DNA of 64,000 bases from Aulosira sp. FACHB-615 (GTDB lineage: Bacteria > Cyanobacteriota > Cyanobacteriia > Cyanobacteriales > Nostocaceae), in contig NZ_JACJSE010000001.1 of assembly GCF_014698045.1 (NCBI RefSeq), positions 186,001-250,000 on the forward strand, in the 5' to 3' direction. Positions 8,038-15,751 of the stretch are shown here, piece by piece (the stretch's first letter is position 1; each line of letters begins with the position of its first letter). A program made the translations under genes and the position numbers. A model generated the notes under the pieces. That model did no database searches, was not told the origin of the DNA, and was given only the letters and a program-made list of their open reading frames with translations.

Positions 8038-8897
8038 AAATTAACTCCTAGACTTTTAATTTTAAAACAGCCTATTTACTTATAACTATCATTTTTCGGT
8101 AATTCCTGGGTTAAGCGATCGCCAAAACTATTTACTTTCAATAAAGCATAAATATGTAACACACATAAATAATTTTGGTTAATTTACATCTAAATTCGGA
8201 TTTTTGATGACCATTAACTGAAAATAGCAGCATTTAAGTATTGCTCAACACTAAAGATCAGCTTGTTTGGAGGAACTTAATTAGTTGATTTGCGTCTAGA
8301 AAACATATAAAAACTCATTTCATATTTTTCAATACATTATCAATCAAATCAACAACGTATTGAACAGTTTGCTTAAATATCTAATTTTCCAGATATAAGG
8401 CTATAAAATGTCAGTTATATACAGCGATGGTTTTAATTCATTAAACCTTGATATTTGATAATTAATTAATTGAAATTACGCCCAAAAACTGCTATTTAAA
8501 GCCTAAAATCTTCATCTTGAGTACAAAAAATCTTCATCAAAAATCATCTAAAAAAATCATTTTTATCTATAGCCAGTCTTACTTTAAAGCTGAGTGCAGA
8601 AATTCCAGCACCCCTACCAATCAACACTAGCCCCTCTGCCCGAAAATACTAGACCCTATACCCCTAACAATTTTTATAAAGCTTATACAGCAAGGGGTTG
8701 AGGTTTTGAGTACAAATTTAATCAATTTAATAAACTTAATCCACACCAACTAAACAGCCACCCCCAAAGGCAACTGATATAAAACATATAGGATTTACGC
8801 AGAGATTCCCCTCTACCCCCCGAAATTCCCTAGCTTGCTAGTGAACTAGGGGGGACTTCTTAACCAGACATTTTCGGATAAGACTGCGTTAAAAAGT

Positions 8898-8926
8898 TCT
8901 GAGTGCTGAGTGCTGAGTGCTGAGTA
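8898..8926. repeat. STRR: GAGTGCT heptamers
   Basis: About four tandem GAGTGCT/CTGAGTG units. The same heptamer recurs at 36251-36283 (inside a coding sequence), 38092-38107, 39773-39790 and 42117-42183. Confidence 0.8.
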
Positions 8927-9019
8927 GTAATTCAGTATTTTCAAGAGCTTCAGCAACTATATAAAAATAGAAATTAAAAAAATTAGGTAATTATTCACTA
9001 GTTATTAAATCTACAAAAT

Positions 9020-9052
9020 AGATACCTGACTTCTTTGAGAAGTCGGGTATCT
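9020..9052. repeat. Palindromic repeat, GATACCTGACTTCT hairpin
   Basis: 15-bp stem (9020-9034 with 9038-9052, one G-T pair) and a 3-nt loop, followed by TAAAAACC. A related hairpin is at 10385-10417. Either could act as a terminator, but no gene ends directly upstream of this one on either strand, which favours a dispersed repeat. Confidence 0.65.
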
Positions 9053-9177
9053 AAAAACCTCTTATTTTACCAATCAACTATCTAAAACTTTCTTATCTAA
9101 CCTCTAACCTGTCACCTCTAACCTGTCACCTATCACCTCTAGCCTATAACCTCTAACCCCTAGCCTCTACCCCAAGG

Positions 9178-9582
9178 ATGAAAGTCAAAATTCTCAATGT
9201 TCTTACTGTTTGCCTAGTAACATTAATCGTAATTTCTCCAGCAATGGTAGTCCTGAGAGTAGTTTGGGAAAAGCATGGAGAGTTAGTTAAGGCACAGAAT
9301 TTAACTTGTGAAGTTAATAAGATTAACGAAGTCAATCAAGCCTGGTATCCCCCGGTAACGGCTGGTATTAATAATTGCGATCGCTACATCGTGAACCAAC
9401 CGATCACAACAGATTATATCTATAAACTTGCCATTATTCTCCAATGGTTTATCTTGCTAACCCCTGTATGTATTGGGTTAGGAATTCTTGTATACGACAG
9501 GTATCTAGCGCATCGCGCCGCCGTATTTCAAGAACAAGTAGAAATGTTAGAAAGACTTTGGCGACAAAGTATTGAACAATAA
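9178..9582 (+). CDS. Hypothetical membrane protein, 134 aa
   Basis: Not recognised. Two hydrophobic segments, at about residues 6-25 (LNVLTVCLVTLIVISPAMVV) and 79-100 (IILQWFILLTPVCIGLGILV), flank an extracytoplasmic stretch with two cysteines (LTCEVNKIN and INNCDRY) that could form a disulfide. A cytoplasmic helical tail ends in EQVEMLERLWRQSIEQ. It is first of three small same-strand genes. Confidence 0.65.
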   Translation: MKVKILNVLTVCLVTLIVISPAMVVLRVVWEKHGELVKAQNLTCEVNKINEVNQAWYPPVTAGINNCDRYIVNQPITTDYIYKLAIILQWFILLTPVCIGLGILVYDRYLAHRAAVFQEQVEMLERLWRQSIEQ

Positions 9583-9612
9583 TCAATTCACCTTACACAA
9601 TTACAAAATATT

Positions 9613-9879
9613 ATGACTGAAGAACGGCAAGCTCAATATTTTGATTTAATCGATCAATTACTACAATGTCCTAATGGCCAAGAGCCAGCAGTTTTAGAAG
9701 CAAACTCAGAACTAGTTGATGCTCACCTCATCGAAGCAATGGCAAAAGTAGCCACAATGTTTGCTCATGATGGTAATCAAGATGGCGCTAAATTTTTATT
9801 TCATGTAGCTCGTGAGCTTGCCAAACAATTAGGGTTATATCCTGATTTTAATAATTCCGAAGCTGCAAAATCTGAGTGA
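9613..9879 (+). CDS. Small helical protein resembling an N-terminal module of cyanobacterial repeat proteins
   Basis: 88 aa with the pattern RQAQYFDLIDQLLQCPNGQE, then HLIEAMAKVATMFAHDGNQD and LFHVARELAKQLGL. I recognise this as a module often found at the N-terminus of larger cyanobacterial CHAT or TPR proteins; here it stands alone. No catalytic residues. It follows the membrane protein by 30 bp and may be cotranscribed. Confidence 0.65.
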   Translation: MTEERQAQYFDLIDQLLQCPNGQEPAVLEANSELVDAHLIEAMAKVATMFAHDGNQDGAKFLFHVARELAKQLGLYPDFNNSEAAKSE

Positions 9880-9900
9880 AGTGCCTAACAAGGAGTAATC

Positions 9901-10212
9901 ATGCTACTGACGGCTACTGATGCTGGACATATAGCGTTAGAGTTTCTCTTAGCAGACTGGAATATTCGTGACGAATATCGAGAGTGGTTTACTATTATCA
10001 AATCTCGTTTAGTTGGTGAGAGTTGGTATATTGTCGAGTTGGGTGTTGAAGGTTTTCCTGATCGGTGGTTTATTCAAGTTTACGATACAGGAGAATGTGA
10101 CCCTAGCTATACTTTTGTTTCTCCCATCAGTGGCAAAGAAGGATTTTCTGACTTTTGTGATTTACCAGAAATAATTGCTGAAGTATTAGTAGCAGAGAGA
10201 AAATCTCGATAA
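9901..10212 (+). CDS. Hypothetical protein, 103 aa
   Basis: Not recognised. An acidic, aromatic-rich soluble protein (VGESWYIVELGVEGFPDRWF, then YDTGECDPSYTFVSP). AAGGAG lies just before the ATG, and it follows the preceding gene by 21 bp, so it is probably in the same transcript. Confidence 0.65.
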   Translation: MLLTATDAGHIALEFLLADWNIRDEYREWFTIIKSRLVGESWYIVELGVEGFPDRWFIQVYDTGECDPSYTFVSPISGKEGFSDFCDLPEIIAEVLVAERKSR

Positions 10213-10560
10213 TCAACTTGATTACTTCAAACATCTATTAGGACTCATATTTGATTTGGGAAGAAAATCAGTACACCCAAATCAGGCTTCTTTCCTACTC
10301 CCTACTCCCCATTCACTACTCCCTGCGTATACAACTAGATTCAGCAATCAAACCGTATTTCTATATCAAAAGTTCTGATTTTTTATATCCCTGACTTCTT
10401 TAAGAAGTTGGGGATATTAGATTTAAATACATCAACTATTTTTTACTTTCAAAAATAAAACTAATTTACCATATTTTCTATATATTATTTAACACTAAAT
10501 GCAATATAAACTACACTTTATGTCATGCTTAGTTGACAAATATGTGTTATATTAAATAGC
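10213..10560. other. Intergenic region before the LLM operon
   Basis: 348 bp holding CTACTCCCTACTCCCC repeats (about 10296-10322), a hairpin at 10385-10417 and an AT-rich tract. TTGACA occurs at 10533-10538, but the following TATATT is only 9 nt away, so no proper promoter pair is visible. Confidence 0.5.
10385..10417. repeat. Palindromic repeat, CCCTGACTTC hairpin
   Basis: 14-bp stem (10385-10398 with 10404-10417, two G-T pairs) with a 5-nt loop. Same family as 9020-9052. Confidence 0.6.
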
Positions 10561-10926
10561 GTGATGAAAGCTACAGAAACATCAGCTAAAATGATTACTG
10601 AAGATATCATCGCTCAAGAATTCAAACGAATTGTCAGCGAGTATTATCCAAAGGTTGGAGAACTATTAGACGGGTGTCATGTGAAAGTCATCACCTGTTT
10701 TTGGGGAAGACCGCCTAGACGTTTGCAATACATAGGTATTTATTGCTCTGAAGAAATGTTGCCCCACATTAGAGAACAGCAAAAAATTCTCAGAGACATA
10801 GCCGATAATATGGGATTAGTCCAAGTAGTTTGTATGAATGCCAAACGCTTGATTCGAGACCCCAAATCGACGCTCAAAGATACCGATCCACGCCTATGGT
10901 TGGAGTTGCAAATGGTAGCAACCTAA
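10561..10926 (+). CDS. Conserved-looking hypothetical protein, 121 aa
   Basis: Starts at GTG 10561 or ATG 10564. Soluble, with features such as GCHVKVITCFWGRPPRRLQY and LVQVVCMNAKRLIRDP; three cysteines. Not assigned to a family. It is followed after 12 bp by the flavin monooxygenase gene, so the two are probably cotranscribed. Confidence 0.7.
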   Translation: MMKATETSAKMITEDIIAQEFKRIVSEYYPKVGELLDGCHVKVITCFWGRPPRRLQYIGIYCSEEMLPHIREQQKILRDIADNMGLVQVVCMNAKRLIRDPKSTLKDTDPRLWLELQMVAT

Positions 10927-10938
10927 GAATAGCAAACA

Positions 10939-11940
10939 ATGAAAATTGGACTTTTCTGCAATTACGAAAATCATCACCAAAATTACCGCCGCGCGATTTT
11001 TGAGCAAGTTGCTTTAGTCAGACAAGCAGAAAGCTTAAACTTTGACGAAGCCTGGGTAAGTGAACACCATTTTAGTGAAGTCAATATCAGTTCTTCTATG
11101 TTGCTATTGATGGCGCATTTAGCAGGTGTCACTTCCACAATTCGCTTAGGTACTGCGGCGGTTTTACTGCCATTTCACAACCCGATTCGGGTAGCGGAAG
11201 ATATTGCGACTTTGGATAATTTGTGTAATGGCAGATTATTATTTGGAATTGCCAAAGGCGGGCCTTTTCCTCAGCAAAATAAACATTTTGCGATTGCAAT
11301 GGGAGAATCTCGCGCCAGAATGTTAGAGGCTATGGCATTGATTCATAAGCTGTTATATGAAAAAGAAGTTTCATTTTATGGGCAGTATTATCAATGCGAT
11401 CGCCTCACAGTATATCCTAAACCTTTGCAACAGCAAATCCCGGTATATATAGCCAGTGGTGATACTTCCAGCATCGAATTTGCCGCACAAAATTCCTTTA
11501 GCTTAATGGGAGGGCCACCCTTTGCGCTAGAGAGATTGAAAAAAACCGTCAACGAATACCGCAATATTAATTCCAGTGGTGCAGATAATTTTGTCTTAGC
11601 ACGGTTCTTTTTTGTGGGGAAAACCAACGAAGCTGCGGTGAATGAAGCCATGCCTTTTATCCGCCAATTTAGCCAAAAAATGCAAGCTAATACGGCAGTA
11701 GTAATGCAGAATAGTTCCACCGGACATAAACCATTTGAACGGACAAATATTTGTTTTGACGAAGACTATTTGATTGAAAATTCAATCATTGGTGATGCGA
11801 TTACTTGTCGAGACAAAATCAAAAAGTTTCAGGACGAATTGAATCTAGGTACATTAGCACTCAAACCCGCATCGTTTGATATGCAAAAAAACATCGACAG
11901 TTTGCAGTGCTACAACCAAGAGGTACGCAATTATGTCTAA
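10939..11940 (+). CDS. Luciferase-like (LLM) flavin-dependent monooxygenase
   Basis: A 333-aa TIM-barrel protein of the bacterial luciferase superfamily. Typical signatures are EAWVSEHHFSE (about 36-46), LGTAAVLLPFHNPIRVAEDIATLDNLCNGRLLFGIAKG (about 71-108, quoted in part: HNPIRVAEDIATLDNLCNGR) and VYPKPLQQQIPVYIAS. These enzymes use FMNH2 or F420 and O2. The substrate cannot be predicted. It sits between two small unknown genes and overlaps the start of the next by 8 bp, indicating a tight operon. Confidence 0.85.
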   Translation: MKIGLFCNYENHHQNYRRAIFEQVALVRQAESLNFDEAWVSEHHFSEVNISSSMLLLMAHLAGVTSTIRLGTAAVLLPFHNPIRVAEDIATLDNLCNGRLLFGIAKGGPFPQQNKHFAIAMGESRARMLEAMALIHKLLYEKEVSFYGQYYQCDRLTVYPKPLQQQIPVYIASGDTSSIEFAAQNSFSLMGGPPFALERLKKTVNEYRNINSSGADNFVLARFFFVGKTNEAAVNEAMPFIRQFSQKMQANTAVVMQNSSTGHKPFERTNICFDEDYLIENSIIGDAITCRDKIKKFQDELNLGTLALKPASFDMQKNIDSLQCYNQEVRNYV

Positions 11941-12304
11941 ATTAAACCAGCTTCCACCCGATGACTTACCACCAACTCAGGTCACAAAAGAGGATGGAAT
12001 GCTGCACTCAGAGCTAGAGCAATCGATTGGCAGATGTTTTTATTATAGTTGCGATCGCATTACTCAAGCTTTACTCAATAACTGTCAGTGGTATCTTACT
12101 GATAAAAATGCAAAAATTATGTTAGTAATTGACTGCCCTGACATTGTATCTTACTGGCATATAGTCAGCAATATTCCCCAATTAGGTAATAGATTAGAAC
12201 GATTTACAACTAATGCCAAAATCAGAGTCTATCCGCCCTTTGGTAAAGGTGGGCCGTTAGAAATTAGTGTCAATGAAATCTCTGCTTATCGAGATTGGTT
12301 GTAG
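11933..12304 (+). CDS. Hypothetical protein coupled to the LLM monooxygenase
   Basis: A 123-aa soluble protein (MSKLNQLPPDDLPPTQ start). It contains IMLVIDCPDIVSYWHI and IRVYPPFGKGGPLEISVNEI. Not recognised. The ATG at 11933 overlaps the upstream stop by 8 bp, an arrangement suggesting translational coupling and a partner role. A longer in-frame reading from 11876 lies wholly within the upstream gene and is rejected. Confidence 0.7.
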   Translation: MSKLNQLPPDDLPPTQVTKEDGMLHSELEQSIGRCFYYSCDRITQALLNNCQWYLTDKNAKIMLVIDCPDIVSYWHIVSNIPQLGNRLERFTTNAKIRVYPPFGKGGPLEISVNEISAYRDWL

Positions 12305-12325
12305 AATCATTATTTACTCATCTCT

Positions 12326-12357
12326 AAACCCAGTTTCTTGGCAAAAACTGGGTTTTT
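12326..12357 (+). terminator. Rho-independent terminator after the LLM operon
   Basis: Perfect 11-bp stem AAACCCAGTTT/AAACTGGGTTT, 8-nt loop and a run of T immediately after, 21 bp past the stop codon. Confidence 0.85.
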
Positions 12358-12427
12358 ACATTTTTTATCAACTTTGACCTTGCTTGAGCATTTCATATAA
12401 TATCTATAAAACACTTTATTTGATGTT

Positions 12428-12787
12428 ATGGTCAATAAAATTAATCTTGAGAATATCCACACTCTTACAGACTTTAAGCGCAATGCTAAAGACTACGTAG
12501 AACGTATAAAAGCCACAAAATTACCACTGGTGCTAACAGTAAACGGTAAAGCTGAGGTTGTAGTGCAGGAAGCACAAGCATTTCAGGAGATGATTGATCA
12601 ACTCGAACAAATGGAAACAGAACTGAAAAAGTTCAAGCTAGAAGCTTTAAAGCGCGAAATTGCTATTGGAATCGAGCAATTAGAGAATGGCGAATATACA
12701 GAATATGATGAAGACTCCATTTCTACGTTGTTTGGAGAAATTGCTGCACGAGGAAGAAAAAAGTTAGCTGATAACAGCAAACTATGA
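12428..12787 (+). CDS. Phd/YefM-family antitoxin
   Basis: A 119-aa antitoxin. The N-terminal Phd/YefM DNA-binding fold is seen in LTDFKRNAKDYVERIKATKLPLVLTVNGKAE (about 12-42; core LPLVLTVNGKAEVVVQ). A charged helical tail (about 60-119) would bind the toxin. The stop overlaps the toxin start in an ATGA arrangement. These antitoxins usually repress their own operon. Confidence 0.88.
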   Translation: MVNKINLENIHTLTDFKRNAKDYVERIKATKLPLVLTVNGKAEVVVQEAQAFQEMIDQLEQMETELKKFKLEALKREIAIGIEQLENGEYTEYDEDSISTLFGEIAARGRKKLADNSKL

Positions 12788-13098
12788 GCCGCTTTAAGAT
12801 TTCTCAACAGGCAATACAAGATATTGAAAATATTTGGAATTACATTGCCGAAAAAAATCCACAGGCGGCTGATAAACTTTTTGATAAGCTCAGAGAGAAA
12901 TTTCCGAAGTTAGCTAAATTTCCGCAACTAGGAAAGCCGCGCTTTGATTTAGCTGCTTCTTTGCGATGCTTTCCGGTAGAAAACTACCTGATTTTTTATC
13001 GTTCTATGGAACAAGATATAGAAATTGTTCGTATTCTTCATGGAGCGCAGGATATAGAAAGCATTTTTCAAAACATAGAAGATACAGAAGACATCTGA
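12784..13098 (+). CDS. ParE/RelE-family toxin
   Basis: A 104-aa small basic toxin. The pattern SRFKISQQAIQDIENIWNYI, then PQLGKPRFDL, SLRCFPVENYLIFYR and IEIVRILHGAQDIE is typical of the ParE-like branch of the RelE/ParE superfamily. Its target (gyrase or mRNA) cannot be read safely from the sequence. It overlaps the antitoxin gene by 4 bp. Confidence 0.88.
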   Translation: MSRFKISQQAIQDIENIWNYIAEKNPQAADKLFDKLREKFPKLAKFPQLGKPRFDLAASLRCFPVENYLIFYRSMEQDIEIVRILHGAQDIESIFQNIEDTEDI

Positions 13099-13256
13099 AG
13101 TTATTGATTATCCCAGAAAAGAATTTTTGCTATGATTATAGTAATCATAAATAATTTATCAACATCTATCTCCCTTGTCTTCCGTGTCTACCTTGTCTCT
13201 CTGGAATATCGTATTCATATCTCAAATAATCATGCTATATTATGTTGAGATAAAAA

Positions 13257-14345
13257 CTACAATCGTTGTTGAGGAATCATAATAATCAATTCTGTACCCA
13301 GACCTGGAATTGACTTACAATCTATTTGACCTTGATGAGTTTCAACAATAATTTGATAGCTAATCGAAAGTCCTAAACCCGTCCCTTTACCCACTGGTTT
13401 AGTAGTAAAAAATGGGTTAAATATTTGTTCAGCGATTTTCTCATCAATTCCTATCCCATTGTCACTAACGCGGATTGCAATCCAGTTATCGACTAATTCT
13501 GTAGTAATTTTAATTGTAGGATTAAAAGTTAATATTGGTCGTGTACTTATCCCATTTGTGGGACAATAACTGTGCAGGAGATAATCTATTTTCTGTTCTA
13601 AAGCATCGATAGCATTACTAAGAATATTAATCAAGGCTTGGTTCAGCTTACCTGCATAACAAGCTACCCTTGGTAAATCGCCATATTCTTTAATAACGGT
13701 AATTTCTGGGTAATTGGGTCGGGATTTGAGGCGATTTTGCAGCAGCATTAAAGTACTATCAATACCTTCATGGATATTAACCCTTTTCACTTCTGCTTCA
13801 TCTAAGCGGGAAAAATTACGTAAAGAACGTACAATTTCAATAATCCTCTGACTGCCAATTTCCATAGAATTTAGAACTTGTAAAAAGTCTTTCTTGATAA
13901 AGTCTAAATCCATGTTTTTGATTTTATTGGCTATTTTTAAATTTGGCTCTGGATAAGATTCTTGATAGAATTGTAGCAGTTCTAAAATATCATCAGCATA
14001 TTGAGCTACATAATTAATGTTACCGTAAATAAAATTCACAGGATTATTAATTTCATGGGCAATCCCAGCTACTAAAATTCCTAAAGCTGACATCTTTTCA
14101 GATTCTACTAATTTGCTTTGCATAGCACGTAATTTTTTTAAAGTTGCTTGCAAATCTCGGCTTTGCTGTTCTAAAGTTTTTTGTGATTCCCGCAATTCAT
14201 CAATTACATTCAGAAATAAAGCCTCTTTCTTTTCATTAGTTTCTTCTAAAGCAATTCTTAAAGACTCAGAACGCTCTAGTTTTTTCTGGAGAATACGGTT
14301 AGCTTTTTCTAGTTCCTTAATTCTTTGCTCATGTTCTAATGGCAT
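13257..14345 (-). CDS. Sensor histidine kinase (cytosolic, coiled coil input)
   Basis: A 362-aa kinase with a long N-terminal coiled coil (about 5-83), an H-box with phosphoacceptor His97 in AGIAHEINNPVNFI, an N-box with Asn244, a G1 box DNGIG (295-299) and a G2 box GKGTGLGL (319-326). No membrane segment, PAS, GAF or receiver domain. The gene starts 6 bp after the FIST gene, so the two form an operon and FIST probably supplies the sensing function. No response regulator is nearby. Confidence 0.9.
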   Translation of the reverse strand: MPLEHEQRIKELEKANRILQKKLERSESLRIALEETNEKKEALFLNVIDELRESQKTLEQQSRDLQATLKKLRAMQSKLVESEKMSALGILVAGIAHEINNPVNFIYGNINYVAQYADDILELLQFYQESYPEPNLKIANKIKNMDLDFIKKDFLQVLNSMEIGSQRIIEIVRSLRNFSRLDEAEVKRVNIHEGIDSTLMLLQNRLKSRPNYPEITVIKEYGDLPRVACYAGKLNQALINILSNAIDALEQKIDYLLHSYCPTNGISTRPILTFNPTIKITTELVDNWIAIRVSDNGIGIDEKIAEQIFNPFFTTKPVGKGTGLGLSISYQIIVETHQGQIDCKSIPGLGTELIIMIPQQRL

Positions 14346-14351
14346 GATGAT

Positions 14352-15509
14352 TTAATGCCTTCCTATTAAAAGAGTGACAAAAGTTTCATGATGCAGTCTG
14401 GTTTCGCCGCCATCATTTAACGGCGAAATTTCACCATGAGTATAAAAACCACAACCTGGAATGGCTGCTGTCAAAAATTCTTGAGCTAGTTGATATTCTT
14501 CAATTACGCGTGTACCTAGCAATAGTCGCCGAGCCGCACAAGAAAAAAACAAAGCTGCATCTGGCTGCTTCCCTGGATAATTATTTAAAGCATTGGTAAT
14601 TGAGGTTTTAGCTGCACCTAAAATATCATTACGACTAGCTTGTGCTATTTGGACAAAAGCATCTGCTGGTACTTCTCCCAGAAAAAGAATACTGCCATTT
14701 TCGGGATTATAAATACTAGGCGCACGCATATAAAAGTCCTGGCTTTCTGACTCAAATACCGCTAAAGGATATTCCCCAGAAGGAGGTAGACCACCTAAAT
14801 AATGATGATAAAACTCTAATGCGGGTTTGCCATTAATTTCATACAGAATATTTTTATCAACCTTGGTAACTTTGCCCTTTTTACCTATAGGATGCCAACC
14901 ACTAGCAACTCCTTGAGAAAACAATAATTGACCAGAGAAAATCAATAAAGGTACAGCATCAGTGAGAACTTCGGTTTGGAAAAATTGATGGGTTTTTTGA
15001 AATTGCCATTGATCAGCAGTCAGTCCGCCAAAAATTGGAATATCTTTGCCCAAAGCTAGTTTTAAGCCTTCAACAATCGCTACGCCATCAACTGTTAAAC
15101 TTTCAGGAAAAGCCAAACAAAACTGAGAAACAGCCAAGTTTTTAATTTTGGATTTTGCCTGGTCTACAGCTTGTTGAGCAGCTAGAATAGGGTCTTGCGA
15201 TAAGTTCTTCCCTAGGCCAGCATGAATTTCAATTTCATCACTACAAAAGAGCATTAATGCTAAAGAATCTTGCTGGAATTGTAATAATGAAGAAATTTCA
15301 GCATCACTAGTACCACCAATTAATTCAATTCCCGGAAAAGTTTGGACAATTGTTTGCAATATGAGTGCATAGTCAAAATCAATTGCCACAAATACAATCC
15401 CAGCTTGCGGAATTTTTCCGTTTAAATTAGCTTGACATTGTTCTATAACTTCAGTAATGGCAGCTAAAGAATCAGGGTCATTACTATGGCCAACTACTAC
15501 ATTCAACAT
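14352..15509 (-). CDS. FIST-domain sensor protein
   Basis: A 385-aa protein with FIST N (about 1-190) and FIST C (about 205-370) domains. Typical parts are GIELIGGTSDAEISS near residues 75-90, IFGGLTADQWQFQ, and the C-terminal AALFFSCAARRLLLGTR and GCGFYTHGEI. FIST domains are small-molecule sensing modules found with kinases and chemoreceptors; amino-acid ligands have been proposed. It is the first gene of a FIST-kinase operon and is divergent from the STAND/WD40 gene. Confidence 0.85.
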   Translation of the reverse strand: MLNVVVGHSNDPDSLAAITEVIEQCQANLNGKIPQAGIVFVAIDFDYALILQTIVQTFPGIELIGGTSDAEISSLLQFQQDSLALMLFCSDEIEIHAGLGKNLSQDPILAAQQAVDQAKSKIKNLAVSQFCLAFPESLTVDGVAIVEGLKLALGKDIPIFGGLTADQWQFQKTHQFFQTEVLTDAVPLLIFSGQLLFSQGVASGWHPIGKKGKVTKVDKNILYEINGKPALEFYHHYLGGLPPSGEYPLAVFESESQDFYMRAPSIYNPENGSILFLGEVPADAFVQIAQASRNDILGAAKTSITNALNNYPGKQPDAALFFSCAARRLLLGTRVIEEYQLAQEFLTAAIPGCGFYTHGEISPLNDGGETRLHHETFVTLLIGRH

Positions 15510-15602
15510 ATATATCTGGTCTGGGATTTTCTACCGTGGACTTATTATTCCCAAACCAGATGGCTTTATCTAATCAAGCTGACGAGCAATTTATTCAGAT
15601 TA

Positions 15603-15616
15603 TTGGGACTTACGCA
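15603..15616. repeat. GGGACTTACGCA repeat core
   Basis: A copy of the GGAYTTACGCA core found at 6502, 8789, 44202 and 45123, here in the divergent FIST/STAND promoter region. No other signal is clear in the 242-bp gap. Confidence 0.5.
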
Positions 15617-15751
15617 TAGGTAACGGAAAATTGGACTAAACACAAGCACTTCAGAGCGTTCTTACGTATTTCCTCAGTATGTAAGAATTACTTAAAAATT
15701 TTTAGAAATTTGTACATAGGCTTTTGTATAAACTAAAGAGGGAGCCTTGTT

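Larger units (their letters stand above)
8038..9177. other. 1.1-kb gene-free region rich in repeats
   Basis: No credible gene. It contains the cysK leader, AT-rich sequence, a TAGGATTTACGCA core (8789-8801) followed by a C/G-rich palindrome (about 8808-8862), GAGTGCT heptamers (about 8898-8926), a 15-bp hairpin (9020-9052) and degenerate CTCTAACCTGTCAC-type tandem repeats running up to the next start codon (about 9097-9175). Confidence 0.7.

Noticed and set aside
8898..8926. CRISPR-like array
   Set aside because: Direct heptamer repeats without spacers; they are STRRs, as elsewhere in the window.
10533..10560. Sigma70-type promoter TTGACA/TATATT before the LLM operon
   Set aside because: The two boxes are 9 nt apart instead of about 17, and any transcript would start inside the gene.
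12966..13154. ORF overlapping the ParE-type toxin in another frame
   Set aside because: It lies in an alternative frame of a clear toxin gene and has no recognisable features.
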